The notes below the pieces were generated by a model that saw only the letters and a program-made list of their open reading frames with translations, was not told where the DNA came from and ran no database searches. A stretch of DNA of 64,000 nt from Sporosarcina sp. P2 (GTDB lineage Bacteria; Bacillota; Bacilli; Bacillales_A; Planococcaceae), in NCBI RefSeq assembly GCF_002743255.1, contig NZ_PDYY01000002.1, forward strand, positions 1-64,000, in the 5' to 3' direction. Below are positions 44,164 to 54,547 of this stretch, piece after piece. Every line of letters begins with the position of its first letter. The stretch's first letter is position 1. Both the position numbers and the translations under genes were made by a program.

Positions 44164-45709
44164 TTAATGCTCCTTCGCTTGTTAGTTCGAAAACACCTTT
44201 CGTCACGCGACTCAACATACTCGTTTTATCGCCTATTACAATATGGACGCCAGGATGTGCTTCACGCGTAATTTCAATTTTAGGCTTGCTAGCCACTTGC
44301 ACAAGTTGCAATTTATTTTTGATTGTCTGATCAAGTGATACAATGTCTTGCCGTTTAACTTGCAATGTCTTTTCTAGCATATCTAACTGTCCATCCGGGA
44401 GACTCGCTTTGACGCTCGTCATCTTATCCAGTGTCTGCTCAATTTTCTTCAGTTCCGCATGCTCCGCTTTGAGCTTTTCCGCCAATCGCTGAATTTCTTC
44501 TAGCTCCATTTCTTTATTGACACCTTTGACGATCAGTTTCGTTAAACGTTCATGGCTATTGCCAACCGTTGCACATTCAATAGAAAACATTGCTTCTGCA
44601 ACGCCACCGATCACCCGACCTTTATGTTTATCAATACAAATATGATCACCGTATAATTCAGATCCAAGTGAATAGAGACCGATGTTGACTCGTTCTCCGT
44701 AAATTTTGCAGTTATTCGCATGTTTTACATAAACATTTTTCTTCGCCTTAATAACGGTTTCTCCTCCACCAAACACGCCGCCTTTAATATAGACATCGCC
44801 TTCTTCAGAGTAGATTTCCTTAGCGTTTGTTACACCTTCTTTTCCTTCGATAGAAATATCCCCAGTAGCATTGACCGAGAAGCCCGCCAAAACCGTTCCC
44901 ATTACACGCACTGAACCATCAAACGTAATCGATCCCGTTTTCGTCCCCACGTCATCCGGAATGATCAATTGCTTACCGACACTAATTGCTCCGTTCAGTT
45001 CTTCGAGTGCTCCGCCATGCAAAGCGCGTAAGACGATTTTGCCATCTTCCTCAAACTCCCCGACGGATTTTCGATCATAGACCAGTTTCATATCCTCGCC
45101 TTTTTTAGCTGCTATCGGTTCACCAAAGACGTTATAGCCTTCAAATCCATCTTTAGCGGGCGTCTTTTCACCCAACCATTCATCTTTCACAATCGGCGTC
45201 ACGAAATTCAACTCATAGTGATCGACAGAGCCATCATCGCGAAGAATAGGTTTACGATCTGGCATCGCAATATACTCGACCTGTGCATCTTCTCCTTTAA
45301 TAGGTTCTTTACCTACCGCAATAATCATTGGATTGCTCGGAAGATACGCCAGGCTGAAGAGACTTTCTTTATCATAGCGTACTTCTCTCTGATCGAGTAT
45401 TTCTTCCGCCTGCTTCAGGAACTGCTCTTTATTTGCAAGAAATTCTTCATTCGTTGCATGAATATACAATTCTACTTTCATTTTACTAGGTGATATATAT
45501 ACTTCGCAAGGTGCGGAATACGACCCAATTTCATGCTGACCTTCCGTTTGAAGTGCTTTCATCAGCTCTTTGAATGAATTCAGTTTCAATCTAGGAATTT
45601 TAGAAGACAGTGCGTCAAATGATTTAAGTGGATATCCAGCTTTCTTCGTATTCATGATTACTTTATTATTTTCTTCCAGAAGTTCAAAATGTTCATTTTC
45701 AACTAACAA
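44156..45709 (-). CDS. FapA-family protein (DUF342)
   Basis: 517 residues from a TTG at 45709, six bases after GGAGGG; an ATG at 45754 lies upstream of that site. The DUF342 right-handed beta-helix is evident from repeated hydrophobic/Gly strands (GSITFDGSVRVMGTVLAGFSVNATGDISIEGKEG and GDVYIKGGVFGGGETVIKAKKNVYVKHANNCKIYGERVNIG). A coiled coil follows at about 400-470 (ELEEIQRLAEKLKAEHAELKKIEQTLDKM). The role is unknown; it is often near signalling genes. It is co-transcribed with the phosphodiesterase. Confidence 0.88.
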   Translation of the reverse strand: MLVENEHFELLEENNKVIMNTKKAGYPLKSFDALSSKIPRLKLNSFKELMKALQTEGQHEIGSYSAPCEVYISPSKMKVELYIHATNEEFLANKEQFLKQAEEILDQREVRYDKESLFSLAYLPSNPMIIAVGKEPIKGEDAQVEYIAMPDRKPILRDDGSVDHYELNFVTPIVKDEWLGEKTPAKDGFEGYNVFGEPIAAKKGEDMKLVYDRKSVGEFEEDGKIVLRALHGGALEELNGAISVGKQLIIPDDVGTKTGSITFDGSVRVMGTVLAGFSVNATGDISIEGKEGVTNAKEIYSEEGDVYIKGGVFGGGETVIKAKKNVYVKHANNCKIYGERVNIGLYSLGSELYGDHICIDKHKGRVIGGVAEAMFSIECATVGNSHERLTKLIVKGVNKEMELEEIQRLAEKLKAEHAELKKIEQTLDKMTSVKASLPDGQLDMLEKTLQVKRQDIVSLDQTIKNKLQLVQVASKPKIEITREAHPGVHIVIGDKTSMLSRVTKGVFELTSEGALNV

Positions 45710-45978
45710 CGAAATCCCTCCCTCTTTATTTAGTAGTATAGAAGATTGCCACACACTACAGGTAGCTCTTTTTGCGAGTACCCCACGTAAATAAGCATTT
45801 TCTCACAGCATCATTCGGTTTTTTTACCCTAGGAATCAATTATAGACTTTATACCCACGATACGATGGTTGCAGAGCTCATGCATACACCACTTCTTGAA
45901 TTATAATGTTTTGGAATTAAACCCCATTTTAATTCATGTGCAGAATAGTGAAGTATTGAGCGGCCAAACAAACTTTAT

Positions 45979-46086
45979 GAGCGCTTTGAGCTGAGTATAG
46001 AGCGGACGCAAATGAGGTGTGAGCGCTTACAGGAAGTGAAGAGCGGTCGCAGAGAAAGTATGAGTACGTACACGAATTAATGAGCA
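45979..46086 (+). repeat. 20-21-nt-period GAGCG repeat array
   Basis: GAGC (once GAGT) recurs at 45979, 46000, 46021, 46041, 46062 and 46082, spacing 20-21. The end, CGTACACGAATTAATGAGC, is the reverse complement of the beginning of the 36.7 kb array. Same family as the 24.4 kb array. Confidence 0.8.
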
Positions 46087-46168
46087 CAAACGAATTCGCG
46101 CAAAATTATTCCCTTTACCATCTAACACTACACAACCACAACGTATCTTCCCTTACCCAAGTACAAAC

Positions 46169-46202
46169 GAAAACCAACTAATACATCTGATTAGTTGGTT
46201 TG
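46169..46202 (-). terminator. Terminator of spo0A
   Basis: AACCAACTAAT (46172-46182) and ATTAGTTGGTT (46190-46200) form a perfect 11-base stem with a seven-base loop; the T run (GGTTTTCGTTTG) is interrupted. Confidence 0.8.
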
Positions 46203-46232
46203 CATACACTCTCTATCATTCTATTACTTCAA

Positions 46233-47030
46233 TCAGCTTACCATATGCTCCAAACGGATCTTATCCGCAATCATGGCAATAAATTCGCTATTCGTCGGTT
46301 TGCTTTTCAAATGATGTACTGTATAGCCGAACGTCTTCGAAATCAAATCGTAATTTCCACGGTTCCACGCCACCTCAATTGCATGGCGAATTGCACGTTC
46401 CACACGGGATGGAGTCGTATTATACTTTTTCGCAATGTCTGGGTAGAGAATCTTCGTGACCGATCCGAGCAACTCCACATCACTATAAACCATCTGAATT
46501 CCCTCGCGTAAAAACGCATAACCTTTAATATGAGCAGGTACGCCGATTTCTTTGATCATCGACGTAATCGCCGTATCGAGTACCTTCTGAGTTACAACAC
46601 CTGTCGGTTGTGCGGAGGATTCCTGCACGACAAATGAAGGCGTCGTATTTTTCGGTTTCCCAGCAGCTTTAAAGATTTGCCCGATTAAGCGGTCAAATTC
46701 AAACGGCTTCAACATGAAGTACGAAGCACCCAGGTTTGCGGCTTGCGACATAACGTTTTCCTGTCCGAAAGCCGTCAGCATCATGATTTGCATATCTCCC
46801 ATTTTATTCGTTTCATTCAGTGTCTCTAATACTCCAATACCGTCGAGATGCGGCATAATAATATCCAACAATAAAATATCGGGACGCTCTTCTTCTAACA
46901 ATGTCAAGCATACTTGCCCATTATTCGCTGTCCAAATCACTTCTATTTCATCGTGCTTCTCAAAATATGACATCATCGTTTTCACAAGTTCTTTATTATC
47001 GTCAGCAATTGCTACTTTTATATTTTCCAT
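46233..47030 (-). CDS. spo0A: Sporulation master regulator Spo0A
   Basis: 265 residues from ATG at 47030 with GGGGG upstream. Receiver domain with acidic pocket (VAIADDN) and phosphoacceptor Asp in [15 protein letters not shown]; the C-terminal DNA-binding domain contains the recognition helix [21 protein letters not shown]. Phosphorylated Spo0A binds 0A boxes and starts sporulation. A possible 0A box (TTTGACGATT near 47109-47118) lies in its own upstream region, but no clear SigH promoter was found. Full length, so the regulator appears intact although the spoIIIA operon is reduced. Confidence 0.97.
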   Translation of the reverse strand: MENIKVAIADDNKELVKTMMSYFEKHDEIEVIWTANNGQVCLTLLEEERPDILLLDIIMPHLDGIGVLETLNETNKMGDMQIMMLTAFGQENVMSQAANLGASYFMLKPFEFDRLIGQIFKAAGKPKNTTPSFVVQESSAQPTGVVTQKVLDTAITSMIKEIGVPAHIKGYAFLREGIQMVYSDVELLGSVTKILYPDIAKKYNTTPSRVERAIRHAIEVAWNRGNYDLISKTFGYTVHHLKSKPTNSEFIAMIADKIRLEHMVS

Positions 47031-47216
47031 TACCCATTCCCCCTGATTTAAAATCGGACATTCATTTCTTTCTCCCGCTGTTTCTCTCCTATTATCGTAA
47101 GTCATATATTTGACGATTTCTACATTTACTTAATTTTTCACTCAAAATGATACTTCTGAACGATGCTTTCTACCTATTTCGACTTTATTCCCTTTTCTTT
47201 GTATCGAACACCTATA

Positions 47217-47260
47217 CGAAAAAGCAGCCTGTGCACTTTTTAGGCACAGGCTGCTTTTTC
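47217..47260. terminator. Terminator between spoIVB and spo0A
   Basis: AAAGCAGCCTGTGC and GCACAGGCTGCTTT form a perfect 14-base stem with flanking A and T runs, so it can act in either direction. Confidence 0.93.
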
Positions 47261-48212
47261 ATTTCTCATTCGTTCTCATCGTCTTTAGAAAAAGCGCGGC
47301 CCCTTTTTCTGGCTCGTCCACGAACATATGCGTAATCGCACCGACAAACTTACCGTTCTGGATTATAGGACTACCACTCATACCTTGCAGGATTCCGCCC
47401 GTCTTACTCAGCAGTTTCTGGTCAGTCACTAGGATATGGAATTGTTCTTCTTCTATCTTCGTTATTTGGATGGAGAATTTTTCTACAGTAGAACCTTCCA
47501 CTGTGGTGTAAATTTCTGCGGGTCCGATCATCAATTCAAAAGGCTGCATAATTTCAAGCGGTTCAGACAACACTTTATTATGAGCATTTTTCCAATGACC
47601 GAAAATTCCATACACGCTATTGATTTGAATATTTCCAAGGAATTTATTCTGATCAATAATCGAGGAGATTTTATACCCTGGAATCCCTGGAGAACTTTTC
47701 TTGATTTGACTGATTTCAGATAAATAAATCGCGCCTTTTTCAAAAGACGGAGCAGACTGCAACGTACTATCAATAATCTGGTGCCCCAGCGCGCCATACG
47801 TGCCGCTTTCCGGGTCGACGTATGTCAACGTTCCTGTACCTTCCGTTCGATCCTTCAGAAAAGGCGTGACGCGCTTAATGAGCGACTTATCTGCTTCAAT
47901 GGTTTCATTCTTCCCATTACGCAAAATGTCGAGTACCATCGTAGCACGATCTTTTTGTAACGCCCGTTCGAAATGAACGAGTTGCTTCGTATCCGTACCG
48001 TTCAACTGGCGAATGATATCCCCTTTTTTTAACCATTCCTGCTGACTCACCTTGACGTCACTTGTTACATAAATACCACTTAAATCCATTTGAATACCAA
48101 TGGAATCACCCATCGGAATGAGCGTTTCTTCATTTGCTAATGAAATTCCAGGCACTAGGCAGAGCATCAGGACGAGTGCTAAAAGCGTTTTGAAAGATTT
48201 ATTCCATCCCAT
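47259..48212 (-). CDS. spoIVB: SpoIVB signalling serine peptidase
   Basis: 317 residues, against about 426 in B. subtilis. An N-terminal membrane/signal segment (LLALVLMLCLVPGISLA) is followed by a PDZ domain (GIQMDLSGIYVTSDVKVSQQEWLKKGDIIRQLNG) and an S55 peptidase domain with His144 (GALGHQ) and Ser281 in GMSGSP. SpoIVB is secreted from the forespore and triggers pro-SigK cleavage. It is short mainly in the N-terminal and extreme C-terminal parts; the catalytic His and Ser are kept. Confidence 0.94.
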   Translation of the reverse strand: MGWNKSFKTLLALVLMLCLVPGISLANEETLIPMGDSIGIQMDLSGIYVTSDVKVSQQEWLKKGDIIRQLNGTDTKQLVHFERALQKDRATMVLDILRNGKNETIEADKSLIKRVTPFLKDRTEGTGTLTYVDPESGTYGALGHQIIDSTLQSAPSFEKGAIYLSEISQIKKSSPGIPGYKISSIIDQNKFLGNIQINSVYGIFGHWKNAHNKVLSEPLEIMQPFELMIGPAEIYTTVEGSTVEKFSIQITKIEEEQFHILVTDQKLLSKTGGILQGMSGSPIIQNGKFVGAITHMFVDEPEKGAALFLKTMRTNEK

Positions 48213-48322
48213 GTTTCACCTCCTCAACGAAAGATACCTTTGGTATGTCCTTTCGAAGAGAAAGTATGAAAGGGTAAAATAAACAGTGTCATTTTCCATG
48301 GAAAACGTTGTGAATTCATACT

Positions 48323-50023
48323 TTATTTGCGGAATTCCTTTTTGCGTTGATCAGCTAAAACTAAAAGTTCTTCAGCATGTTGAAGCGTCAATGTCGTAAT
48401 TTCCGCACCCGACAGCATGCGTGATAATTCTTCTGTACGTTCTGTTTTCATTACGTCATGAATCGCCGTTTTGGTACGACCATCATGCACTTCTTTTTTT
48501 ATGAGATAATGATGATCTGCCATCGCGGCCACTTGCGGTAAATGCGAAATACATAACACTTGTGAATGACTGGAGATCATAGAAATTTTTTCTGCGATGG
48601 ATTGCGCTACGCGTCCACTAACTCCGGTATCCACTTCATCGAAAATAATCGATGTAACACCTTGATGTTGAGAGAAAATCGTTTTCAGCGCCAGCATCAT
48701 TCGGGATAATTCGCCACCAGACGCCACTCGTACCAAAGGTTTGAGCGGTTCTCCTAAGTTTGTGGAAATCATAAATACGACTTCATCAAATCCATTGGCA
48801 TCGAATTGATAAGGTTGTTTTTGGTGAATCTGTACTTTGAATGTAGCTTTTTCCATATACAACTGCTTCAACTGCTCTTCAATTCCCTTTTCAAGAGACA
48901 GTGCTGCTTTTTTTCGAATAATTGATAATTCATTCGCTTCAATTTCAAGATCTTTTACGTATTGTGCCAATAATTCTTGATTTTGATGCAATCTTTCGTC
49001 ACGATTGACCAGTTGATCGAGTGCATCCGCAATTTTATCACGATAAATCAAAATATCTTCAAGTGATTTCCCATATTTTCGTTTCAAAGTCAAAAACAAC
49101 GCTAATCGATCTTCGACAAATTCTAAACGCTCTGGCTGGAATTCCATGCCATCGATCATCCTTTTTAAATCATGTGAAACGTCTTGAAGCGCGTAAAATG
49201 AAGAATTAACTGTTTCAGACATCGTTTTGAGATCTTCATCAATGGAAGCTGCTTCTTCGAGATCACTCATCGAATTACCAACCCAATCAAGTCCATGCGA
49301 CTCTAAAGACAATGCTTCATATGAAGTATTCAAGCGGTCAAATAGCCGGTTAAAATGTTGGAGCTTTACAAGTTCAGACTCCAATTCTTCTTCTTCACCG
49401 ATCATTAAATTCGCTGCATCAATTTCTTCTAATTGGAATTTATATAAATCGATTTTCTGCGCGATTTGTTGTTCATCTTGTGTTTTCGCCGCAATAAGTT
49501 GCTGAAGTTTTTTATATTTCTCATATAATTCGGTATATGTAGACATGGAACGTTCAATAGGTGCCCCAATAAAGAAATCTAGCAAATGAATATGACGCTT
49601 TTCATTCATTAATTCTTGGTTTTCATGTTGTCCATGGATGTCGATTAGCAATGCGCCAATCTCACGCAATATAGCAATGGTCACGAGTTTACCATTAACG
49701 CGACAAACAGATTTCCCGCTGGCACTTATATCCCGGCGTAAAATCACGATACCTTCTTCCGTATCAATACCAAATTCAGTCAATTTCTCTGTTACATTTT
49801 CAATATTTTTATCGATGGTGAAAAGTCCTTGAAGCTCAGCTTTTTTCGCACCGTGGCGAATGAATTCCTGTGAACCACGGCCGCCAGCGAGCAGCTGAAC
49901 AGCATCAATGATAATGGACTTCCCAGCACCCGTTTCGCCAGTCAGCACCGTTAGTCCATCGTCAAATGCGATTTCAAGTTGTTCAATAATAGCAAAATTT
50001 TTAATCGAAAGTTCGCTTAACAA
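48323..50023 (-). CDS. recN: DNA repair ATPase RecN
   Basis: 566 residues, normal length. Walker A GETGAGKSI near residue 35; a long central coiled coil; and SMC-type signature VASGGELSRMMLALK with Walker B SIIFDEVDTGVSG. RecN acts early at double-strand breaks. It starts 17 bases after argR ends, as in other Bacilli. Confidence 0.97.
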   Translation of the reverse strand: MLSELSIKNFAIIEQLEIAFDDGLTVLTGETGAGKSIIIDAVQLLAGGRGSQEFIRHGAKKAELQGLFTIDKNIENVTEKLTEFGIDTEEGIVILRRDISASGKSVCRVNGKLVTIAILREIGALLIDIHGQHENQELMNEKRHIHLLDFFIGAPIERSMSTYTELYEKYKKLQQLIAAKTQDEQQIAQKIDLYKFQLEEIDAANLMIGEEEELESELVKLQHFNRLFDRLNTSYEALSLESHGLDWVGNSMSDLEEAASIDEDLKTMSETVNSSFYALQDVSHDLKRMIDGMEFQPERLEFVEDRLALFLTLKRKYGKSLEDILIYRDKIADALDQLVNRDERLHQNQELLAQYVKDLEIEANELSIIRKKAALSLEKGIEEQLKQLYMEKATFKVQIHQKQPYQFDANGFDEVVFMISTNLGEPLKPLVRVASGGELSRMMLALKTIFSQHQGVTSIIFDEVDTGVSGRVAQSIAEKISMISSHSQVLCISHLPQVAAMADHHYLIKKEVHDGRTKTAIHDVMKTERTEELSRMLSGAEITTLTLQHAEELLVLADQRKKEFRK

Positions 50024-50039
50024 AGAAACCTCACCTCGC

Positions 50040-50489
50040 TTATAGCATTGATAGTAATTTATCTTTTACGTATTCTGTTTGAGATTCTTCACGACAAATG
50101 ATTAAACAAGTATCGTCACCGCAAATGGTTCCAAGCATTTCATCCCAGTCCAAGTTGTCGACAAGTGATCCAACCGCTTGCGCATTACCGGGAAGCGTTT
50201 TCAACATGATAAAATGACTTGCACTGTCGATGCCAACGAACGCATCCTCGAGCATACGCTTTAATTTTTCTTCCGTATTATAGCGATGGATAGGAGGGAG
50301 ACTGTATTTATAGTTACCTGAAGGTGAAGGTACTTTAATCAAGTGCATTTCTTTAATATCACGCGAAACTGTCGCTTGCGTGACATCGGCCCCAGCGGCT
50401 TTTAAGCTCTCGACTAGCTGATCCTGTGTTTCTATTTCATTGTTCGTAATAATCTCTCTAATACGTAGATGTCGTTGTCCTTTATTCAA
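50040..50489 (-). CDS. argR: Arginine repressor ArgR/AhrC
   Basis: 149 residues. N-terminal winged helix ([45 protein letters not shown]) and C-terminal hexamerisation/arginine-binding domain ([14 protein letters not shown]). It represses arginine biosynthesis and activates catabolism. A promoter lies across the tlyA terminator (see below). Confidence 0.96.
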   Translation of the reverse strand: MNKGQRHLRIREIITNNEIETQDQLVESLKAAGADVTQATVSRDIKEMHLIKVPSPSGNYKYSLPPIHRYNTEEKLKRMLEDAFVGIDSASHFIMLKTLPGNAQAVGSLVDNLDWDEMLGTICGDDTCLIICREESQTEYVKDKLLSML

Positions 50490-50526
50490 TTGAATTCACT
50501 CCGATTCTGTTGAGTCCATAAACAAA

Positions 50527-50555
50527 ATTATACTAATCATCTAAAAAACGCGCAA
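50527..50555 (-). promoter_or_regulatory. argR promoter embedded in the tlyA terminator
   Basis: TTGCGC (50550-50555) and TATAAT (50527-50532) are 17 bases apart on the minus strand. The -35 box lies inside the stem of the terminator at 50543-50568. Confidence 0.65.
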
Positions 50556-50568
50556 CTCATTGCGCGTT
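50543..50568 (-). terminator. Terminator of the dxs-tlyA operon
   Basis: AACGCGCAA and TTGCGCGTT (50547-50555 and 50560-50568) form a perfect 9-base stem, followed on the minus strand by T residues. It overlaps the tlyA stop codon. Confidence 0.88.
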
Positions 50569-51388
50569 ATGTTAAATCATTATGTGCCTGTTTGACCAAT
50601 TGCTTAAAATCTTCCGCAGTGAAATCAGTCATTGCTCCGTCTTCGGCAACTAAATAATACAAGAATTCAATATTGCCTTCTCCACCCGTAACAGGCGAAT
50701 ACGTAGCACCTTTAACGGAAAATCCCTCCGTCGCTGCCATCGCCGCGATTTTCTCCAATACTTCTAGATGTATTGCTGGATCACGGACAATACCTTTTTT
50801 ACCGACTTTCTCTTTCCCAGCTTCAAATTGAGGCTTCACTAGCGCCACCACTTGTCCGCCCGGTACAATAATGTTTTTAAGTGCTGGTAAAATCAAGGAT
50901 AACGAAATGAATGAAACATCGATCGTCGCGACTTCCGGTAATCCTTCCGTAAATAAATCAACCGTCGCATGACGGAAATTCTGCCGCTCCATCACTGTCA
51001 CTTGTTCATGCTGACGAATTTTCCAAGCAAGTTGATTATAGCCAACATCCAGTGCATAACAATGTTTGGCACCGTTTTGCAGTGCACAATCGGTGAAGCC
51101 ACCTGTGGAAGCTCCAATATCCAGGACAATCTTTTCTTTCACAGAAATAGGAAAAGACACCAACGCCTTTTCCAGTTTCAAGCCACCACGACTTACATAT
51201 TTAATCGCGGGTCCTTTTACAGTCAATGGAGCATCCACTGCAATTTTTTCTCCCGCTTTTTCAATTCTTGTAGTATCGGAGTAAACAAGGCCAGCCATGA
51301 TGGATCGTTTTGCTTGTTCACGGGATTCAGTCAATCCACGCTCTACTAACAACAAATCCACTCTCTCTTTTTTCACAGATGTACTCAT
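50567..51388 (-). CDS. yqxC: TlyA-family rRNA 2'-O-methyltransferase
   Basis: 273 residues. An N-terminal S4 domain ([25 protein letters not shown]) precedes the FtsJ-like methyltransferase with [17 protein letters not shown] (SAM site, around residue 90). TlyA methylates rRNA at C1409/C1920-type positions. It overlaps the dxs stop by four bases (ATGA). Confidence 0.93.
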   Translation of the reverse strand: MSTSVKKERVDLLLVERGLTESREQAKRSIMAGLVYSDTTRIEKAGEKIAVDAPLTVKGPAIKYVSRGGLKLEKALVSFPISVKEKIVLDIGASTGGFTDCALQNGAKHCYALDVGYNQLAWKIRQHEQVTVMERQNFRHATVDLFTEGLPEVATIDVSFISLSLILPALKNIIVPGGQVVALVKPQFEAGKEKVGKKGIVRDPAIHLEVLEKIAAMAATEGFSVKGATYSPVTGGEGNIEFLYYLVAEDGAMTDFTAEDFKQLVKQAHNDLT

Positions 51389-53286
51389 ACTTTCGCTCTT
51401 TCTGCTGCTTGCTGAATAGCCGCTGCTGTCACTTCTGCTACGTGATCAGGTGTCATATGGACTTCGACAAGTAATTTATCGACACTACCATGTTCAATGA
51501 ATTCATCCGGAATACCGATTCTTTCGAAGATTGTGCCTGTATGACCCACTTGCTCTGCATACTCCAACACCCCACTGCCGAATCCACCAGCAAGAACAGC
51601 TTCTTCGATTGTAATGATGGGTTTGCCTTTAGCAAATAGTTCATCCAGTAAATTCGTATCCATCGGTTTAATGAAACGCGCATTCACAATCGCGACATTT
51701 TTGCCTTGTAATTTTAATTGTTCAGCAGCCGAGAAAGCCATGGGGATCGTTGTACCGAACGTCAAAATCGTTGCATCTTCACCTTCTTGCAACACTTCCC
51801 ATGTGCCGATTGGAATCGTATGAAGTTCTTCATCCATCGGAACGCCATATCCATTACCGCGTGGGAAACGAAGTGCAATCGGACCTTCATCGTAATCGAT
51901 AGCTGTCTTCACCATGTGTTGGCCTTCATTTTCATCTTTCGGCATCATAATGACTAAGTTCGGCAAATGACGCAAGAATGCGATATCAAATACACCGTGA
52001 TGTGTTTCTCCATCAGCCCCAACCAGTCCTGAACGATCAATACCAACAAAGACATTGAGCTTCTGGCGCGTAATATCATGCAACATTTGATCGTATGCAC
52101 GTTGCAGGAATGTCGAATAAATCGCGAGGAAGGGTTTCATTCCAGTTGCTGCAAGTCCCGCAGCCATTGTCGTTGCATGTTGTTCCGCAATCCCTACATC
52201 GAAGAAACGATCCGGGAATTCTGCTGCGAAAGATTCAAGTTTCGATCCTACAGGCATAGCCGGAGTGATCGCGACAATACGTCGATCAGCTCTCGCAAGC
52301 TTGCGTACCGTTTCAGAAACCAACCCACTCCAAGCAGGGCCAGTAACAGGGGATTTTACAAAATCTCCCGTTTCAATCTTATAGGGTCCCGTACCATGCC
52401 ATGTACCGATTTTATCTAACTCGGCTGGGCTATAGCCTTTACCTTTTTTCGTAATTACATGAAGTAATACCGGTCCTTCCATTTTCTTTGCATATTGAAG
52501 AGAACGCTCCAATTCAACAAAATCATGGCCGTCAATCGGCCCCAAATACGTGAATCCGAGCTCCTCAAAGAAAATCCCGCTCACTACTAAATACTTCAAA
52601 CTGTCTTTCACACGTTCCGCAGCCGTTGCGACTCTACCGCCTACTGCTGGGATTTTACGCAAGAGGAATTCGAGTTCGTCTTTTACATTATTATACTTGC
52701 CAGCTGTGCGTAATTTTCCGAGAATCGAGTGCAGTGCGCCAACATTTGGTGCGATAGACATTTCATTGTCATTTAGAATGACCGTGAGATTCGTTTTCTC
52801 GTGTCCAATATGGTTCAATGCTTCAAGTGCCATACCGCCCGTTAAAGCGCCATCACCTATGATTGGGATGACATAACTTTTTTCTTTTTTAATATCTCGT
52901 GCCACAGCCATTCCCATAGCCGCTGACAAAGACGTTGAACTATGGCCAGTTTCCCATACATCATGTATGCTCTCCGCCATCTTCGGGAATCCGCTCAATC
53001 CTTTATATTTTCTAAGAGTGTCAAACTCGCCAGCACGGCCTGTAAGGATTTTATGGACATATGACTGATGCCCTACATCCCATATAAACTTGTCGGTTGG
53101 GCTGTCGAAAATTTTATGCAATGCAATCGTTAATTCGACAACCCCCAGATTCGGTCCGATATGCCCGCCAGTAACTGATAAATTTTCAATTAGAAAATGG
53201 CGAATATCCGCCGCCAATGATTCTAACTGCTCTTTATCGAGCTCTTTTATAAAAGATGGATTGGTAATCTTTGTTAGATCCATCAT
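51385..53286 (-). CDS. dxs: 1-deoxy-D-xylulose-5-phosphate synthase
   Basis: 633 residues. Transketolase-like thiamine domain [50 protein letters not shown] and C-terminal [19 protein letters not shown] segments. It makes DXP, the first step of the non-mevalonate isoprenoid pathway. Start at 53286 (M-M-D-L) after GAAGGTG; the in-frame GTG at 53292 overlaps it. Follows ispA, whose product uses the pathway. Confidence 0.96.
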   Translation of the reverse strand: MMDLTKITNPSFIKELDKEQLESLAADIRHFLIENLSVTGGHIGPNLGVVELTIALHKIFDSPTDKFIWDVGHQSYVHKILTGRAGEFDTLRKYKGLSGFPKMAESIHDVWETGHSSTSLSAAMGMAVARDIKKEKSYVIPIIGDGALTGGMALEALNHIGHEKTNLTVILNDNEMSIAPNVGALHSILGKLRTAGKYNNVKDELEFLLRKIPAVGGRVATAAERVKDSLKYLVVSGIFFEELGFTYLGPIDGHDFVELERSLQYAKKMEGPVLLHVITKKGKGYSPAELDKIGTWHGTGPYKIETGDFVKSPVTGPAWSGLVSETVRKLARADRRIVAITPAMPVGSKLESFAAEFPDRFFDVGIAEQHATTMAAGLAATGMKPFLAIYSTFLQRAYDQMLHDITRQKLNVFVGIDRSGLVGADGETHHGVFDIAFLRHLPNLVIMMPKDENEGQHMVKTAIDYDEGPIALRFPRGNGYGVPMDEELHTIPIGTWEVLQEGEDATILTFGTTIPMAFSAAEQLKLQGKNVAIVNARFIKPMDTNLLDELFAKGKPIITIEEAVLAGGFGSGVLEYAEQVGHTGTIFERIGIPDEFIEHGSVDKLLVEVHMTPDHVAEVTAAAIQQAAERAKV

Positions 53287-53425
53287 GATCACACACCTTC
53301 ATCAAGTAAGTAGGTCTTTCTATTTGCTCATTCGCACTATTTCCTGTTCATTCGACCAAGTAGTTGCTGTTTGTTTTCTACATTATAACAGTAACAACGT
53401 GCGACACAAATATAACGGTTCCAAA

Positions 53426-54310
53426 TTACATTTTTCGCTCAATAATGTAATCTGCTAACAATTGCAACATAGACTCCCCTAAGCCAATGGACTGCAACGC
53501 AAGTAACGCTTCTTCATGACGTGCTTTTAATTGTTCGCGAGCCCCATCCAACCCTAGCAATGAAGGATATGTTGACTTTTCGCTTGAAGTATCACTGTTA
53601 GCTGGTTTGCCGAGCTGCTCGGTAGTTGCAGTCACGTCTAAAATATCATCTTGAATTTGGAAAGCCAATCCAATATTGTGAGCGAATCGGCGAAGTTGCT
53701 CGCGCTGTTCATCAGTAGCCTGTGCTAGCACAGCACCCGCTTCAATACAGTATGAGAGTAATGCGCCTGTTTTATGAATATGTACTTCTTCCAATTCTGC
53801 TAAAGGCAATGATTGCTGTTCGCCTTTCATATCGAGGACTTGGCCTTTCACCATTCCTTGTGCACCCGAAGCTTTCGCCAGTAATCCGACGAGCTCAATT
53901 GCTGCTGCAGGTGGTGTTTCCTGAAGATCTGCAAGCGCTTGGAATGCCATTGCTTGCATCGCATCACCCGAGAGCGTCGCTACATCCTCACCGTACACTT
54001 TATGATTCGTAGGTTTTCCTCTTCTAAAATCATCATCATCCATGCATGGTAGATCATCGTGGATCAATGAATATGTATGTATCAATTCGACAGAAGACGC
54101 CACTTTTACTGCATCCACCGAATCCTTTTTCATATCAAATAAAACAGCCATAACCAATAATGGCCGAATCCGTTTGCCGCCTGCGTCTACTGAATACATC
54201 ATGGATTCGTGCAAAACGTTAGGAATATCGGACTTCGCCAGTTGGTTCGTCAATTCACTTTCAACTTTAGGTATCATTTCATCGACAAATGCTTGTAGTT
54301 TATCATTCAT
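53426..54310 (-). CDS. ispA: Farnesyl diphosphate synthase
   Basis: 294 residues. The two Asp-rich motifs are DDLPCMDDDDFRRGKPTNHK and QIQDDILDVTAT, the pattern of prenyl diphosphate synthases. The ATG at 54310 follows AGGTGA and overlaps the end of xseB by eight bases. It joins IPP and DMAPP units into farnesyl diphosphate. Confidence 0.96.
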   Translation of the reverse strand: MNDKLQAFVDEMIPKVESELTNQLAKSDIPNVLHESMMYSVDAGGKRIRPLLVMAVLFDMKKDSVDAVKVASSVELIHTYSLIHDDLPCMDDDDFRRGKPTNHKVYGEDVATLSGDAMQAMAFQALADLQETPPAAAIELVGLLAKASGAQGMVKGQVLDMKGEQQSLPLAELEEVHIHKTGALLSYCIEAGAVLAQATDEQREQLRRFAHNIGLAFQIQDDILDVTATTEQLGKPANSDTSSEKSTYPSLLGLDGAREQLKARHEEALLALQSIGLGESMLQLLADYIIERKM

Positions 54311-54545
54311 TCGGCTCACCTGCTGTTGGGTCAAATGAGGATTCATTACCCTCTTGATCAATCATGCGAATCAATTGTTTTTCTGCATTTTGCAATTTCT
54401 TCTGGCAATAAGCTGAGAGCTCCATCCCTTGTTTATACAACGTAATCGTGTCATCCAAAGGTGCTTCACCGGCCTCCAACTTCTGTACAATTTCTTCTAA
54501 CTGGTGCATTGCTTGCTCGAATTGCATATTTTTCTCTTCTGCCAT
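54303..54545 (-). CDS. xseB: Exodeoxyribonuclease VII small subunit
   Basis: 80 residues, FEQAMHQLEEIVQKLEAGEAPLDDTITLYKQGMEL, the standard XseB helical hairpin. It starts two bases after the xseA stop and overlaps ispA. It assembles along the XseA coiled coil. Confidence 0.96.
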   Translation of the reverse strand: MAEEKNMQFEQAMHQLEEIVQKLEAGEAPLDDTITLYKQGMELSAYCQKKLQNAEKQLIRMIDQEGNESSFDPTAGEPNE

Positions 54546-54547
54546 CC

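Larger units (their letters stand above)
45710..46232. other. Intergenic region with a 20-21-nt repeat array and the spo0A terminator
   Basis: It contains the repeat at 45979-46086 and the terminator at 46169-46202. The first 250 bases are the upstream region of the FapA-like gene, with nothing further recognised. Confidence 0.5.

Noticed and set aside
47031..47216. SigH promoter and multiple 0A boxes upstream of spo0A
   Set aside because: Only one approximate 0A box (TTTGACGATT) and no AGGAWWT/GAAT pair at correct spacing could be found.
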